This document shows positions 36,534-48,858 of a DNA stretch of 64,000 nt, one piece after another. Origin of the DNA: Galerina marginata (Eukaryota > Basidiomycota > Agaricomycetes > Agaricales > Galerinaceae). The position numbers and the translations under genes were made by a program. The stretch is from the NCBI GenBank assembly GCA_023014335.1, contig JAECYW010000009.1, positions 496,001-560,000 on the forward strand, read 5' to 3'. Position 1 is the stretch's first letter; every line of letters starts with the position of its first letter. The notes beneath the pieces were generated by a model. The model did not search any database. It was not told the origin of the DNA and was given only the letters and a program-made list of their open reading frames with translations.

Positions 36534-36724
36534 TGGGATAAGCCAATCAGACCTATTCCAGCAGCTCGGTTCTGGCGAGGCGCAGGGAGGGCGTCGAGCA
36601 GGCGCGTGATGGCAGGAACCAAGCAAGGATGAGTTCGTCACTGGACCGCGTCTGTCCACATACGGACTGGCTGTGCTACCATCACTAATCTAATCGAGGC
36701 TTGGCCAACTCTTCCACTACGGCA
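36534..36724 (-). repeat. Solo LTR related to element 2
   Basis: The 191-bp segment starts TGGGATAAGCCAATCAGACC and ends CTACGGCA, and is collinear with the 234-bp LTR of element 2 (shared aagccaatcagacct, gtcgagcaggcgcg, accaagcaaggatg, ggctgtgctacc). ACGC precedes it (36530-36533) and follows it (36725-36728), a 4-bp target duplication. No internal region remains, so it arose by LTR-LTR recombination. Its divergence and deletions make it older than element 2. Confidence 0.85.
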
Positions 36725-36728
36725 ACGC

Positions 36729-37261
36729 GAGAAAGCTGAGAAAGCTCGGACTGCTGATCTTAAAGCCTTACTTCTAATCGAATTCATGGGGCATCCAGAT
36801 CAAGCGAAACTTTTTCATTCTTTTACCTCTTATTCTTATATTGCAACTCATTCAGCCCATTGTTACTGCATGGTCACTACTCGAGTAAATAGCTGTCTTT
36901 GGTATATTTCCGTAGCCACGCAAGCCTGCTTTCAAATGGCTGGAGAACTGCAGAGGAGAATGATGCGTATTAAGTAGAGCAATCTTTCTTGCTTTCGCAA
37001 GAGTTATGGTACGGAAACCATTGGAAGGTCTACCGCGACTACTTAAGCAATGTCAGCTGTGACTCGGAACTCATGAATAAAGATTTCTGACTAGTTCGAC
37101 AAGAGAATAAAAAATCTAGTGGTCGTTAATAAGCATTGCCTTATGAGTCGTGTAATTCACCGAAAAAGAGGCTGGCTAGAAAACAGCGGATAAGTATTTA
37201 AATACCAAGAGACAGTGAAACGAGTAGTTCCAAAATTGAGCTTCTGACCATCTCATCTCCT
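36729..37261. other. No supported gene
   Basis: Spacer between the solo LTR and the stop of the astacin gene; no gene seen. Confidence 0.45.
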
Positions 37262-38499
37262 TTACTTCAAAAAGTCGCACCCCTTCGCAGTACAAGCAGC
37301 CCTTTCTCGAGCGCATTCCTCAGCACTGACTGGAAAGCAGCATGGAGGTGCGCTTTCGGGCCTATCGCAAAGACTAGGCTTGTTGCAGCGCGGTACAACT
37401 TTGCATGTGCTTGGGCAATGGGCGGCAACGCATGCCTGGGCTCGCGGACACTTGGATGCATATATCTTGCAAATTCGAGTCGAATCTGTCGAGTCGATGA
37501 CGCTGGGGTTAGAAGAGGGGATTATAATTCCGGGTGCAGCGGGAGTTAGGATGTCGGTTCCAGGCAGGGCGAAACCGTTGGATCGATAGTGCATGATGGA
37601 ATGCACATCATATGCACCAGACGCGTCGAAGGTCGGGCCCGAGAGGATGTTAAAGTTCCCAGCATTGGCACAGCATCCGGATGGGATGCCAGTGCTGCAG
37701 CAGGTCTTCCCCGCTGGCATTACCGTTCCAGAAGGACAGGCCGGGTCGAGATTTTCGCAGTGGTAGTGAACGAATTTCTCTCTATCGAATCGTTGATGTT
37801 CATGATAGAGACCTGATAGCAATGAATGAAAAAATATAAGAAATCGTAGAAGATCGCCATACCAAGAGCATGACCAAACTCGTGCGTTGCCTCAGGGATT
37901 CCACATCCACCAGGTGAAGTCGGACACATCTGCTGTAGATTCAAGGTCATCGGCGAGTTAAAAAATCCAATCGGCGAGTTGCAGCCGCCGCACGAAGGAG
38001 CCTTAATCATTAAAACGCCGTTCTCCCCGACCCCGCTATTAGGGACTTTCTTGAAAGTGAGATAGGGGGCGATCGCTTTCCAGTTGGCGATAGCACCATT
38101 CACGATAGCACCGACGCCGAAGGTGTTCTCGGTGCAATCCGAGTCGAACTTGTACGTGATAGTCGCACCAGCCCAGGAATTGGCGGTACGGAGGATGGAG
38201 TGAGCTCGGCGTGTAATATTAGGTGGGTTCCCTGTGAGATTGTGTGCAAGGAGTTCAGCGACGGTACCGTATATGACATCGCCGTCGATGACCGCGAGAC
38301 CATCGTCAGTCGCCCAGTAGCTGACATTTCGAACACCGTAGATGTTGTCGTTAATAGCGAGGATTGTATTGTTCTTGCTTGGGTAAAGGGGTGAGTTGTT
38401 ACACGCATAGGCGAGGTGGCGAGTCAAGCTTCCCGCGAAAAGGAAAAACCGCAGAAGGGAGTTGAGAGGAGGGAGAATCATACTCTTCGGGCTGTTCAT
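37262..38499 (-). CDS. Secreted astacin-type (M12A) zinc metalloprotease
   Basis: Two exons (38499-37863, 37812-37262) give about 395 residues. An N-terminal hydrophobic stretch (NSLLRFFLFAGSLTRHLAYA) fits a signal peptide. The catalytic site spans the intron: HEFGHALGLYHEHQR from residue 206, giving HExxHxxGxxH with the following family Glu and Arg. The Met-turn SIMHY is at 284-288. After it comes a tail with 12 Cys in about 70 residues (from CKIYASKC to AKGC), and a Cys-rich insert (TCCSTGIPSGCCA) precedes the Met-turn. Three NxT/NxS sites lie in the pro-region. The enzyme would digest proteins outside the cell or at the wall. The Cys tail may be a binding or folding module. Confidence 0.9.
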
Positions 38500-41170
38500 G
38501 GATGCGAAAATGTCAACAAGGACTCATAAATTAACGACACGACTTACCTGAATTCCTCCAGAGAGACAGTAAGTGTGAACAATTTCGATGTCGTTGACTT
38601 TGAAGATAGGGATGAGCTCAGCGAGCGCGAAGACGTAGAGATGGAATGCACGAGAGAGAGCATCATTGGGGTTAATAATTCTCGATTTAAGTAGATGGCG
38701 ACCCAGCCAGCCGTTAACGACCTCATACAGGTCGATGGGCTCGAGAATTACATGAGCGGCCCTGAGATATAAATAGATAACAAAAATAGCAATGTTGGGA
38801 TTTTCAACCTGTGCCAAGACAATGGTCGGCGTCGATCATAGAACGGTTGCAAGGAGTCAGCCGCTGATCACATTTTCGGACGAGGGGAGGGGTCTCAATA
38901 GAAGAAGGACAAATTGAGAATGTTCCGACAACCAAGCGCTTTTTCCATGAGCGTCCGTAGCCGCAAGCAACTAGAGAAATAAGTAAAGGCAAACAGCCAA
39001 TGGATGACGGGCGGTCATACACAAAACGGAGATGAAATAACGCTAATGTACCACTTGAGAGGAGTCCAATTAAGGATCCCATGCTTCTAGGATTGATGTT
39101 AGGAAGCGCTGATTTGAAGGTCAAAAAAGAATCATACAGATTGAGAATGTTCTGTCATTCCGCAGGGCCTTTCCGGTAGGTGCAGCCGCAAACAACTGAC
39201 GACCTTTATGAGTACCTTTCATAGAACGGGCGAGATATGCAGAGGTACTGAACGAGAATACCCGAAGCAGCCCATTTTCGAATTTTCAGCAGCAAGATCT
39301 AAGAATCGAACAAAGCTCGGATATTACTGAAGCTTCGGGTAGATGATGTAGTGGATGCAGAAAAAACGGCGGCGGAGTCGAAGCGTAAGTTGGACCGTAG
39401 TCTGGTTGGCGAAAAGCCTAGAACCAAGTGATTATTCAATCGACTTCCGAATCCTGCACCAAATTTAAGGTGCATTACCTACCTAGGCCATCCTCTACTC
39501 ATTCAGTTCTCACCGATTCCATGGTCTTGAGACAAGAAAGGTTCTCTGGCTCGGGTGCTTGATCCGCTTCGGAACCAATGTACACGTCTGCTGGGCAACC
39601 GAGGCGGGAGTCGGGAGGTTGAGGGGGCAATAGCAAATTCGATGGCGATGACAAGCACTGAAGACCCGCTCCTGACTCAATAGTGATGCCGGGCTCATTC
39701 TAATTCTTGAGCAGCGGCATTCATGATCCGGATTCACCTGATCTCCCATCTGCTTGACGGAGATGGACTAGTAGCCGGGGAGATGGATCGACTAGGAGTC
39801 CTACAGTGATCAGGATGCAAAAGATGAGTCTGCGTCGAACACAAGAGATGGAAACCCACCGGCTTGTGGTGTTCTACTCAGACGAATTCGAAAAGTGTAG
39901 GTTGAATTGCTAGGGATGTATTTTGACGAATGCTGATGCGACTCTGACAGGGGCACTGGAGCAGCAGAGAGGGAAATTAGAATCGTTGCTAGTAGTGGTG
40001 ACCAGGACACGCACAATCAATGTTGACGACGACGATGCTATCGGTGAACCAGTGGGAATGCAGAAAGCAACGAAAGGCCCTGGTTGTCAAGAGGTGGTCG
40101 ATAGCACTTGGGTGCGGGCTTATGCACATGAAATAGAACTGAGAACGACGACCATGCTAAGCTCACCCCGACGCCTTCCGAAAGGCAAAACTTGATACAT
40201 ACCCCTTCTTTCGTCAATTCCACCGTTGCAAGTCAAGTCGTCTGGTGATCGGGGCGTCCGCGAACCCAAGAAGGACAGGGCGGCAATTCTGAGTTAATGG
40301 GTGCGCAACTATGAGTGATGTTTAAAGGCGACATTTCCAAAACATAGATGACTGGGATGTAGGTATAAATATCAGAAGAACAAAAAATTTCAGGCCATGA
40401 TGCGTAAATTCTTACCTAGGTTTGTCGGTTGATCATTGTCAAGCCTTCTAGTTCACCTTTTTTAGGCCATGAGTGTTTTCCCCGTCTAAGTGATTGTTTC
40501 TACGAAGTAACTAAGAGGAAATATAACGCCCAGCGGCGGATGCGTAGAGGGCAAAACGCGGGAGGTATCGTGGCGGTGGTCGATCAATGAGATGCTTGTT
40601 TGGCCGTGCTTACCATGTCCTTTATGTACTGAAATGCTCTTTTCTCCTCCATCCATCAACATCCATGGTCAGGTAATAATGCAATTTGCAATCGTACTGT
40701 TTCCTTTCCTCTTCGCTAAAACCTTGTGTATAACACTTGCCGCCGAGATGGTACTCAAGTAGATACATACGTCACCACGCTGTCTTCAGCCATGCTTCCA
40801 TCAAGTCAGAGATTGTTGGTTCGAATTCTCGCACCGAGCTCAGGGGGCTGAAGGTCGCATTGAGGTAAGCCGGCCACAACGTACTCATGCCTCTGCATCT
40901 AACCTATCAAAGGCGTAGAAGAAGCTCCCAACGTCACTCAAGACACCTTGTCGAGGCAAACCACGCCTTTCTTCTCACTATAGTTAGCACCTCGGGGCTC
41001 AAGACATTGCCTCCCATGGCCATCGTATTAGGTCGTTCCCCATCACCTTGCTCAGACCTTATCATTATCTCGGCTATAAAATCGTGTATTTGCGATATAT
41101 TTTGCAAAGATTACTGATCCACCATAGACTACCGTCGGAACCACCACGCAAATCCCGTTTGCTTCCCGCT
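38500..41170. other. No supported gene
   Basis: A minus-strand frame at 38817-38574 ends at a plausible donor (CAG/GTAAGT) and reads HVILEPIDLYEVVNGWLG, but it has no partner exon. Other frames are short. The rest is plain spacer. Confidence 0.35.
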
Positions 41171-42343
41171 TCATGAACCATCTGAACTCACACGTACGTG
41201 AGCACTATCGGCGTCGTCCTTCTCGGAAGGGCTTGCAACCTGCGCCGCTTTGAACGCTTGCAATGACTTTCGAGGTTTTCTGACAATGGTTCCTTGTCCT
41301 GACAGTCTCCCAAGGCGAATAAGGATCAAATTGAACGCAATACCGACAATTTGAATTTCCTAAGGCTTTGTGAGCGATATCTCTCTTTGGAGGGTAGCAG
41401 ATACTTACCGCCGCGCTGACTATGAACATGCTGTTGTTTCTAGCGGCATTTGTGACGCCGGTTATCAAAGCCGCGGCACTGTACATCAGCCCAGATTCGA
41501 CGACAATTCCAATTACATCCCGTAGGTGGGTTTGAGATCCACTGTCCATAATATTAGATAGGATTTGACTGCGGCGGTTGTCCTGGTCCACGCGCCATAT
41601 CCGCCACACGAGGAGAGCTATACGAAAATCGGTCAGTGAGTCATCGAGGGTAAAATATTGAACTTACAGGTCGTAATAATGTTGATAGCAGTTGTAACCG
41701 ACCAAAATGTAGCTCTGGCGGGCCAAATTTCCGTTTGGTTAAGAGTCCCTGTGTGAAGGGTCGACTCCAAAAATACGGTCCAAATCGCGGATCCAAGCAT
41801 TGCGAACCATAGCAGAAACGGCAGGGCTATAACTTTCCAAGAGCGGTAATAGATGATCCAGCAGCGATAAAGCTTCGGAATAGTCTCAGTGTTCCGGCGG
41901 ACAGAATTACGATGTAAAAGGGTACGATACCAGCACGGCGTCTCCGATCAATGTTTGCAGATAAATAGAAATTGGCTAAAACATTTACTAGTCAACATAC
42001 CAGCCAAAGTAACTTCCAGATGTATTAGGATACATACCTTCGCAACGTTTTCCCATTCAGAGATGTTAGAGTATAGCGCACTTTGTTCTTCCAATCCCGA
42101 TGCGAATATAAAGACTTTGACGGCTTCGTGGAACTCAATAGCGATATTGAAGGTTCCGTTGACGAGAAGAATCGCGCATACAATAAGCATCGCCCAATTA
42201 ATCGTATCCATGCTCTTCCGTCTCCTCCCAGTGGATGTCAGGGCATGCAAGCAACACCCAGCACTGACAATGTGCATGCCATAGAGGATGCTCTCGACGA
42301 AGAGTTCTGCGAGGTGACCCTCGGTAAGGAGTAGTTGTGGCAT
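41171..42343 (-). CDS. Seven-helix-like membrane protein, paralogue F
   Basis: Five exons (42343-42038, 41975-41931, 41872-41668, 41617-41409, 41359-41171) give about 317 residues. It is a close copy of E: start MPQLLLTEGHLAELF, the loop WRIWRVDQDN, and the shared INWAML.VCA..LVNGTFN helix. Exons 1-3 have the same lengths as in E, exon 4 is 9 nt longer, and the C-tail is shorter and unrelated in detail. The two genes lie 6 kb apart on opposite strands, facing each other. Function is unknown; location at a membrane is inferred. Confidence 0.8.
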
Positions 42344-42502
42344 CGTCTAGTGCTGGGCTCGACGATCGCGGTACCAATACTCCGCTTCTTTTCTCGCATT
42401 ATATGGCGGTCCAATTTTATAAACACATACACGTGTAAGGGTGAAAGAGCTTTCATACGTTGACGGGCGCGGAAGTACGTCTGTCTGCAGTCAGTCGATT
42501 GG

Positions 42503-42510
42503 TATTTATA
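42503..42510 (-). promoter_or_regulatory. TATA box and conserved core promoter of gene F
   Basis: On the minus strand the block ccaaaattaacattatccct then cccacc then TATAAATA stands 160 bp upstream of the ATG, as in gene E. Confidence 0.65.
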
Positions 42511-42519
42511 GGTGGGAGG

Positions 42520-43913
42520 GATAATGTTAATTTTGGCCAAGGTATTGATTGAATTTAATACTATTTCACAGGTCATCGAAAAGGAAGACGGAAAATCTGT
42601 AATTAAAAACCGTCGACATGGTTGGTGGTCCCTCCTATTCGGCGCGAGAAGAAGGATCCAATAATATTAGTGATTGCACTCAGGCAATCGCTTGGCATTC
42701 ACGAACCAACGACGCACTTTGTCACGATAATAACTCCCTCGAAATCCGGGGCTATGCCGTTTGATTTGATATCTGATTGGTAGACACTATGGCAAGTGAG
42801 CTGACGAGGATCCAATGTAGAAACTACCGGGTGCTTTGCCGCTTCAGCCGAAAAAGTGGCTTCACCACTCAATGGCTGGCCACTGTTTAAGTGGAATCGC
42901 ATGAAAAGTTTGAAACCCTCTGTCAGTCTGAAACTCTGAACTTGTAAGTTAGATGAATTATGAAGCTTTATTTCCCCAATTTTCTCCAATGGAAATTGTT
43001 GATCCTATCATATCTGAATATTATAAATTCAACGCGCCTTTGGCCTTCTCACATAAATTTATAAAATTAGGGAGCTTTTTACGGGCGCTGACGGATGATA
43101 GGTGATGATCAACTGCGACTCGTATATCATGAATTGTGGAGCTTAGGCTAAAATTGAACAGAATATCTTTTGGGGATCAACGCTGCAAGGCGTTTTCCAC
43201 ACCGACCGACGGGTTCTCTAAAACTCCGCGGACATCATGATAGAATTGCTTATGGCGCACCGTCAGCATCCTGAGTGGATGGCAAAGTTGAGAGCCAAAA
43301 TAAAGGAGCCAGGTGTCGATGACGGAGAGATGCGTGTTGAAGGATGCGAAGTGGAGCGGTGAAAAGTTATTGAAATTATATGGCGTGAGGTAACGGTTGG
43401 ACGGCGCGAGATGTGAACCGGTGGTAGTAAGCCGACAGAGGCCCATGCTCACGGCTGACCAAATATTTAAATGAAGGATAGCCCAATGAAACCCGTCAGA
43501 TCGATGAGAAGGAGTAACGCGTCGACACTGAGAATTTTGCCATTGGGGTCCCATAGCTTCAACGAAAGGTGCTGAGAAGTAGCTTAGAGACACTGAATTT
43601 CGTTCTATTCGTGGGTTTTAAAGTTCTCGGTGTGCAGGAGCGAGTATCCAAATATTTATGGTCAGTCGAGAGGCAAGAAAGATAAGATAAGATGACGGTC
43701 CCGTGGCCGCCTGGACCTGACCGTGGGACACCTGCAAGGCGACAAACATCGAACCAAAACTTTAATCAACTCCCATCTCCTCGAACATAACCTCAAGTTT
43801 ATTGGAGACGTGTTTTACCGCATTTTCTCCTCATTTTTCGTTTGTTTGCGCCTAGAAAAGCTGCAACGGCTGTATCCCGTCGTTTCGTCCCAAGTCTAGC
43901 AGCGTTAGTCACG
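42520..43913. other. No supported gene
   Basis: A minus-strand frame at 42699-42989 and another at 43177-43593 are open but have no start context, splice support or domain. Confidence 0.35.
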
Positions 43914-44172
43914 ATGGCAAACGGCCACACTGGCCCATGGATGTTCCAGGACCTCCGACCTGCACACAACGGACTCGAGGTATGCGTTTGAAGTTTGAAG
44001 CTTTAAAGTTCTGCCCCGTTAGTACACCCTCCCTCGGCTCGAAGTCCAACCTCAAATTGTTTTTCACCAGGCACACTGTCTACGTTCGGAGGACATGTCG
44101 AGCTCGAGCTCACCATCCACTCTACTCACTGAGTCATCGTTAAGGAATCTATCTATGGTCGAATCGGGCTAG
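43914..44172 (+). CDS. Possible 55-residue protein
   Basis: ATG at 43914 begins MANGHTGPWMFQDLRPAHNG. A donor at 43980 (GAG/GTATGC) and an acceptor before 44071 (CACCAG/GCACAC) keep frame, giving a Ser-rich second exon that stops at 44172. There is no domain or signal peptide. It could be the 5' end of a longer gene whose next exons I could not find, or chance. Confidence 0.25.
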
Positions 44173-45760
44173 CCTTTCCTTGTAGAACCAGAACATACAC
44201 ACGCACCCCATTGAACCAAGTTGAATGGCCCTCCAATCGGCCTTTGTCAGAAACGTCTCCGCCTCCAATCCACGAACCTCTGTGCTTATTCCTCCTTTCT
44301 CGCAGCCGCGTTTCTAAACTTCTATTTCTGTCATCGCCTTTCGTCTTCCATCCTCCGGTTGGAATCCAGAACATGATAGGCTCCGAACTTGAGCAGACAA
44401 CAAGAGCTCTGCGACGATATCCAAGCTTAACCACACCTACCTGCAAGGCTCACAGGAATCCAGGAACTCCCGAGCCTCTCCGGCTCAGCTTGCATCGATA
44501 CCGGTCGCCATTTGTTCCTAGGTAAACGGCTGCCTGAGATAGGTCACCGCTTGGTTGCCTTGACTAAAAGTTTCGATATTTTTATCTCTTTTCCGCCTTT
44601 GATGGAGCTGAAGCTTATCACTGGCATTGCTGCAACAACAAATCCGAAAGCGACTCAAAACGAGAACGCACCTGAGTGGGATGGGTTCAGTGCATGGATA
44701 TCACGATCCTGGTCATTCTTTGGTTCGTCTCTTCTTCCTATTATTACTCACCGTCAATTTAAATCGATCTTCTTTTACTTTACTGTAGGTACATATACAT
44801 ATGTGGGTTGGCGCTTCGGAAGACCCGTCCTACAAGCCTGCAATGCCCCGTTTTTATGGGCTTTCTGGCCTTGGGTTCTCCGATTGCATTCTTGTGTGCC
44901 GGACGATGGTGCCTACTTTTCCGCTATTCTGTTCTATTTTTGTCTTCATGCTCGTTCTCGGTATTTTTCTTGCAGTTTTGTCGTTTTTCCTTGGGTTTCT
45001 TCTCTTTTGGCTTGTCTTTCAGAAGCCTCGCCTCTTCGGCTTTTGATCACCTTGTTATCATCACTGCCGTCGCCTCCGCTGTCCTTTTTAATGCCCCGAG
45101 TCGTGCACCTTTTTTCACTCGTATTCATTGGCTCATTACATGTTCCTTTTGGTACGCTTTTGAATTGATATCCCCTGTCGTAGTATCTTTATGCCGCATT
45201 ATGTTTTCAAAGTCATCCCTGGCGAGGCCTGGATTGACTTGCGAGTCCCCTATCAAGTTCAGGTATCTTTCCGCCTTACAACCGCTATAGTTATCGTTAA
45301 CTTTTCCATTGGATGCTTTCGGGGTTTGCCCGTCACCTTTAAAAGCGATCCTCATATATAGCGTCACTGTGCGTTTACTCGACTTTGCCAGGTTTTATTC
45401 TATCGTGTTGTGCTTGCCAAAAACTCTGCCTCCTCTTCTAGGAACAGTGTCTGCGCCGTTCCGTCGGACTCAGATTTACGTTGAATTTTGCTTATGCTGA
45501 ATAATATTTCACCCAAGACGCATACTGTAACTGGGTTGGTCAACTGGTCCTCTATTGATTCTCTCAAACTTGTACGGGACTTACTTAAACTTGATATTGC
45601 TCGTGCTCGCCCTCCCTAGTTTCAACTGCTTCGTCCGTCATGCAGTAGGCTAAGCTCAATTCTTATGATGATTTCCGGTCAGTCGCGGTTTCGAAATTAC
45701 ATAAGCCCTGGCCGAAACATTCTGTAAAAATTCTGTTTCCCAGCTCCTGCATCCGTGACA
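44173..45760. other. No supported gene
   Basis: Long T-rich plus-strand frames (44512-45168) read as hydrophobic low-complexity protein in several frames at once, which is typical of skewed composition, not coding. Confidence 0.35.
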
Positions 45761-45762
45761 TT

Positions 45763-47025
45763 ATGTCCAACAACTCCTACCTGCCATCAGGATGGCTACT
45801 AGCGCATATACCGCCAGATATCTGGCGGGAAATCTTCAAGATTCACGTCGGTGAAGCGATTTTGGCCTATGACGAGGGGAATCCCGACAATCTGATCCAG
45901 AGGCCCTATGCCATCGTTTTGTCTCAGATTTGCTCTCCATTGAGGGTGCTCGCTGTGAATTCCCGGGAACTCTGGACCACTATATCGTTATATCTTCATT
46001 ATATGGGTCTACTGTCGCCACATCCACGACTCCTCAAGCTTGCCCTCGATCGCTCGGGAAGTTTGCCGCTTAGGATTATGTTAGATGGCGTTGTAGCGCA
46101 CCTAGGGATGTCTGCGGCTGTCCGAAACGCTGTTCAATTGTTGTTGGACAACTTTCACCGGGCAGAAGCTGTAGACATCAATATCGGAATTTTCTCATTG
46201 TTCTTGAGACCCCTCGACATACCGGCTATGCAAGCAATCTTTCCGAAAGGTACCCCACTTTTACGAAGTCTTATATTTCGTGGGACAGGCACGATTTCCA
46301 TGCTCGACTCGAGGTTATGGACCATGGCCCCGAATCTGCGAAATATGGTGGTCGATAAGTCAATACTTTTCGATTCTTCCTACTTCATTTGTTTCCTCTG
46401 CATTCCATTTGGCCAGCTAACCAGTATTCATATCGGCCCCCGTATCTGTCCCAGACGGCTTTATGAACTCCTTTCCAAAACCAAAAATCTCATCGAATGT
46501 ACTATCGAAAATTTGGAATACAACTATGGACTCAACGTCGAACCGATACTCCTCCCAAGTCTCCGACATCTCAGCCTTCAGGCTTGCAATTTTCGGACTC
46601 AAAGCATGTCATTCCTTGCATATGTGAAAACACCTGCCCTGAATTCGCTAAATCTACAAGACAATGGAGTCGATTTTCCCGAGTCTTACAAAACCTTCGC
46701 GTTCTTCCTAGCTGAATCATCTTGTTCACTCCAACACTTCGCCTTCAATGTCCTCCCATCTGATCTAGAAAAGAAGCTCAAACTCCTCGAACTTCTTCCA
46801 CAGCTCGCCTCTGTCAAACTACGCATTAAATGTTCCTGCGAAGAAGTGTATGGCTCATTTAGAAGTAAAGCCCATGTGCGATACCGCCGATTCACGGAAT
46901 CCAAGGAGGAGCTGATGCGCGAAGTGACAAAGTGGGATGTATCAAGGGAAGGACCTCATTGCTGCAAAATTGTGATCGACGACGACGGGTTATTCCTCCC
47001 CTTTTGGAGAGATGGTTCGAATTAA
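45763..47025 (+). CDS. F-box protein with leucine-rich C-terminal part
   Basis: A single uninterrupted exon encodes 420 residues. The N-terminal F-box is clear (LLAHIPPDIWREIFKIHVGE ... IVLSQICSPLRVLAVNSREL, residues about 12-75), with the W/L-rich end typical of agaricomycete F-box proteins. The remainder shows irregular leucine-rich repeats such as PSLRHLSLQACNF and TPALNSLNLQDNG. Such proteins bind Skp1 in an SCF ubiquitin ligase through the F-box and a substrate through the repeats. The lack of introns is notable beside its many-exon neighbours but common for this expanded family. No target can be inferred. Confidence 0.88.
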   Translation: MSNNSYLPSGWLLAHIPPDIWREIFKIHVGEAILAYDEGNPDNLIQRPYAIVLSQICSPLRVLAVNSRELWTTISLYLHYMGLLSPHPRLLKLALDRSGSLPLRIMLDGVVAHLGMSAAVRNAVQLLLDNFHRAEAVDINIGIFSLFLRPLDIPAMQAIFPKGTPLLRSLIFRGTGTISMLDSRLWTMAPNLRNMVVDKSILFDSSYFICFLCIPFGQLTSIHIGPRICPRRLYELLSKTKNLIECTIENLEYNYGLNVEPILLPSLRHLSLQACNFRTQSMSFLAYVKTPALNSLNLQDNGVDFPESYKTFAFFLAESSCSLQHFAFNVLPSDLEKKLKLLELLPQLASVKLRIKCSCEEVYGSFRSKAHVRYRRFTESKEELMREVTKWDVSREGPHCCKIVIDDDGLFLPFWRDGSN

Positions 47026-47029
47026 ACGA

Positions 47030-48200
47030 TAGATAGACAAACTTCGGAAGAATATTGTTAAATGTATGCATGTCCAAGGGCTCGTGAAAGGTGTCGCGTT
47101 GGCAATAGTTGGCCAGATGGCACCTCCACCGGCTGACTGCGTCAAGACTACACCCGACTACACTAACAAAACAGGGATGCAGAAGGGCATAAAATTGTTA
47201 AACAGATTGGAATGTAACCAAAACGAGGCAAGCACCGTTCTCAATTGGAGATATACAAGTTATATTTCGAATGTCGCCTCCTCTTTCCCTCCTGGCCTCG
47301 GAGAAACCCCTTCATGCACTTCTTCATCGCACGTTTCGTGGGTGGTCTCTCGTTTGAGAGGGGGCACAGTAGCAGGTATTGCAATATTTAGCTGGGTGTC
47401 CTGGTTTCGAGGCTTGACTGGGACGCTAACGGCGCCAGTAAAATAAATATAGGGTGGACGAGATGAAGCAAGGCTGTTGCATAGGTAGTAAGGATCAATA
47501 TGGGCCATGTCGACGCAGGGGGTTGGAATGACAGGTGTGGGAGGAGGAACTCGAGGTGTCGCGTTGGATGCAGAAAGTGCCGACTGCGGGATTGGAAAGA
47601 CTTTTTTAGACGAAGCTGAGATGTCGATTTCCGCATTGATTCGATTTATTTTAGCCCTATTCCGAAACGTTCGATAAACTATGTTTAAAATAATGAAAAG
47701 GTGAATGAAATTTAACCCTTACAGGCTCCCAAATTTATATCTCAGTACGCGTGCATCGGTCTGAATCCTGATCGAGTATTAATATTAGATTTGCCAAGTT
47801 GTCAAGATTTGAACAGCTTACTGCAGTTCTCCATCTCGGGTGGAAGATGGGCTGATATTCATACTTCGATATTAACGAGAACGCAGGATCATACGAGTAC
47901 TTGAGAGAGTTGTGGATAGATGAGTGGCACCGGGAGTGGGTTATAACATAATAATGTGGCACATTGGACGTAAATCATGTGTACGCAGCCTCTCTATGCT
48001 TGCTTTGTGCACACCTCACAATGTGCCTGGCAATTTGAAGCCTCGACATACCATCATATTAATAACAAAGAGGCGAAGTGGCATTGCCGATACATGCTTT
48101 CAGCTTTTGTAGCAATTTGTCAAGGCCGACAATTATTCCGAGGCGCAAGTTATTAACAAGTACACGAAGACGTACAAAAAGCAGGTATCACAGCTGCATA
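47030..48200. other. No supported gene; one protein-like minus frame
   Basis: A minus-strand frame from about 47650 to 47260 reads Pro/Ser-rich then DMAHIDPYYLCNSLASSRPP, without an ATG at a sensible place. It might be an exon of a gene that I cannot complete. Confidence 0.3.
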
Positions 48201-48204
48201 GGCC

Positions 48205-48858
48205 TTAGGATTTATCCAAATCCCCATGATACTTTGTGAGATGAGCCTGATACTCCATTTTTGCCACTGTGACGTCGCAGTGGGGGCAGAACATATCGTA
48301 TTCAACGATATGTGCCCTACGAATATGTTCCACCAGTTTCTCTAAGCCACCGTGCTGAACTTTCCCGCAGTTACGCCATAGGCAACGAATTTTTTTTGTA
48401 GAGGACTCGGCGTGGATTTGATGTGAGTCGCCGAAGTGATGGGCAAGCGATTCCGGATTGTTGGAAACAAGACTGCGACAGCCGTTCCATTGGCATCGCA
48501 TTTTAGTTGTTGAGTTGGAGGTTGAGGAGGCAGATGATTCATCTGATGGCGAGCGGGTGTGGTTGGTGGTGCCACCCGTCAACTGAGTTGGGTACGGACC
48601 ATGCACGGATATCGAAGGGGAGTGAAAGACGCGTGGAGATGAAGGCTCTCCATATGAAACACGGTTGTTACTCGAAGTATCGTACGTGAATGGGGAGTAG
48701 TCTGACAAGGACAGACTTGGGGCATTGTGGCTGACGAACGTGTAACTCGTGCTAGCGACTAGACGGTGAGAATGAGCATCAATCTGAGACAGAAAAGCTT
48801 ACCTGGTACGAGGTGTGGGGAAGGGCACGTAAGTGTTAGAATTGGATGTATGCCGCAT
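48205..48858 (-). CDS. C2H2 zinc-finger protein
   Basis: Two exons (48858-48803, 48751-48205) give 200 residues. A Ser/Thr/Pro-rich N-terminal half precedes three Cys/His units: CQWNGC...HH...H (from residue 105), CLWRNCGK...H...H (142-164) and CPHC...H....H (174-194). The first two have the C-x4-C spacing of GLI-type fingers, the third C-x2-C. A nuclear DNA-binding or protein-binding regulator is likely. An acceptor at 48752 is used because the one just before it would bring an in-frame stop. The protein is short and has no other domain. Confidence 0.8.

Noticed and set aside
40800..40845. tRNA-like B box (ggttcgaattc)
   Set aside because: No matching A box or acceptor stem upstream, so not a tRNA gene.
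44512..45290. Hydrophobic plus-strand frames
   Set aside because: Several frames are hydrophobic at once because the strand is T-rich; no splice or family support.
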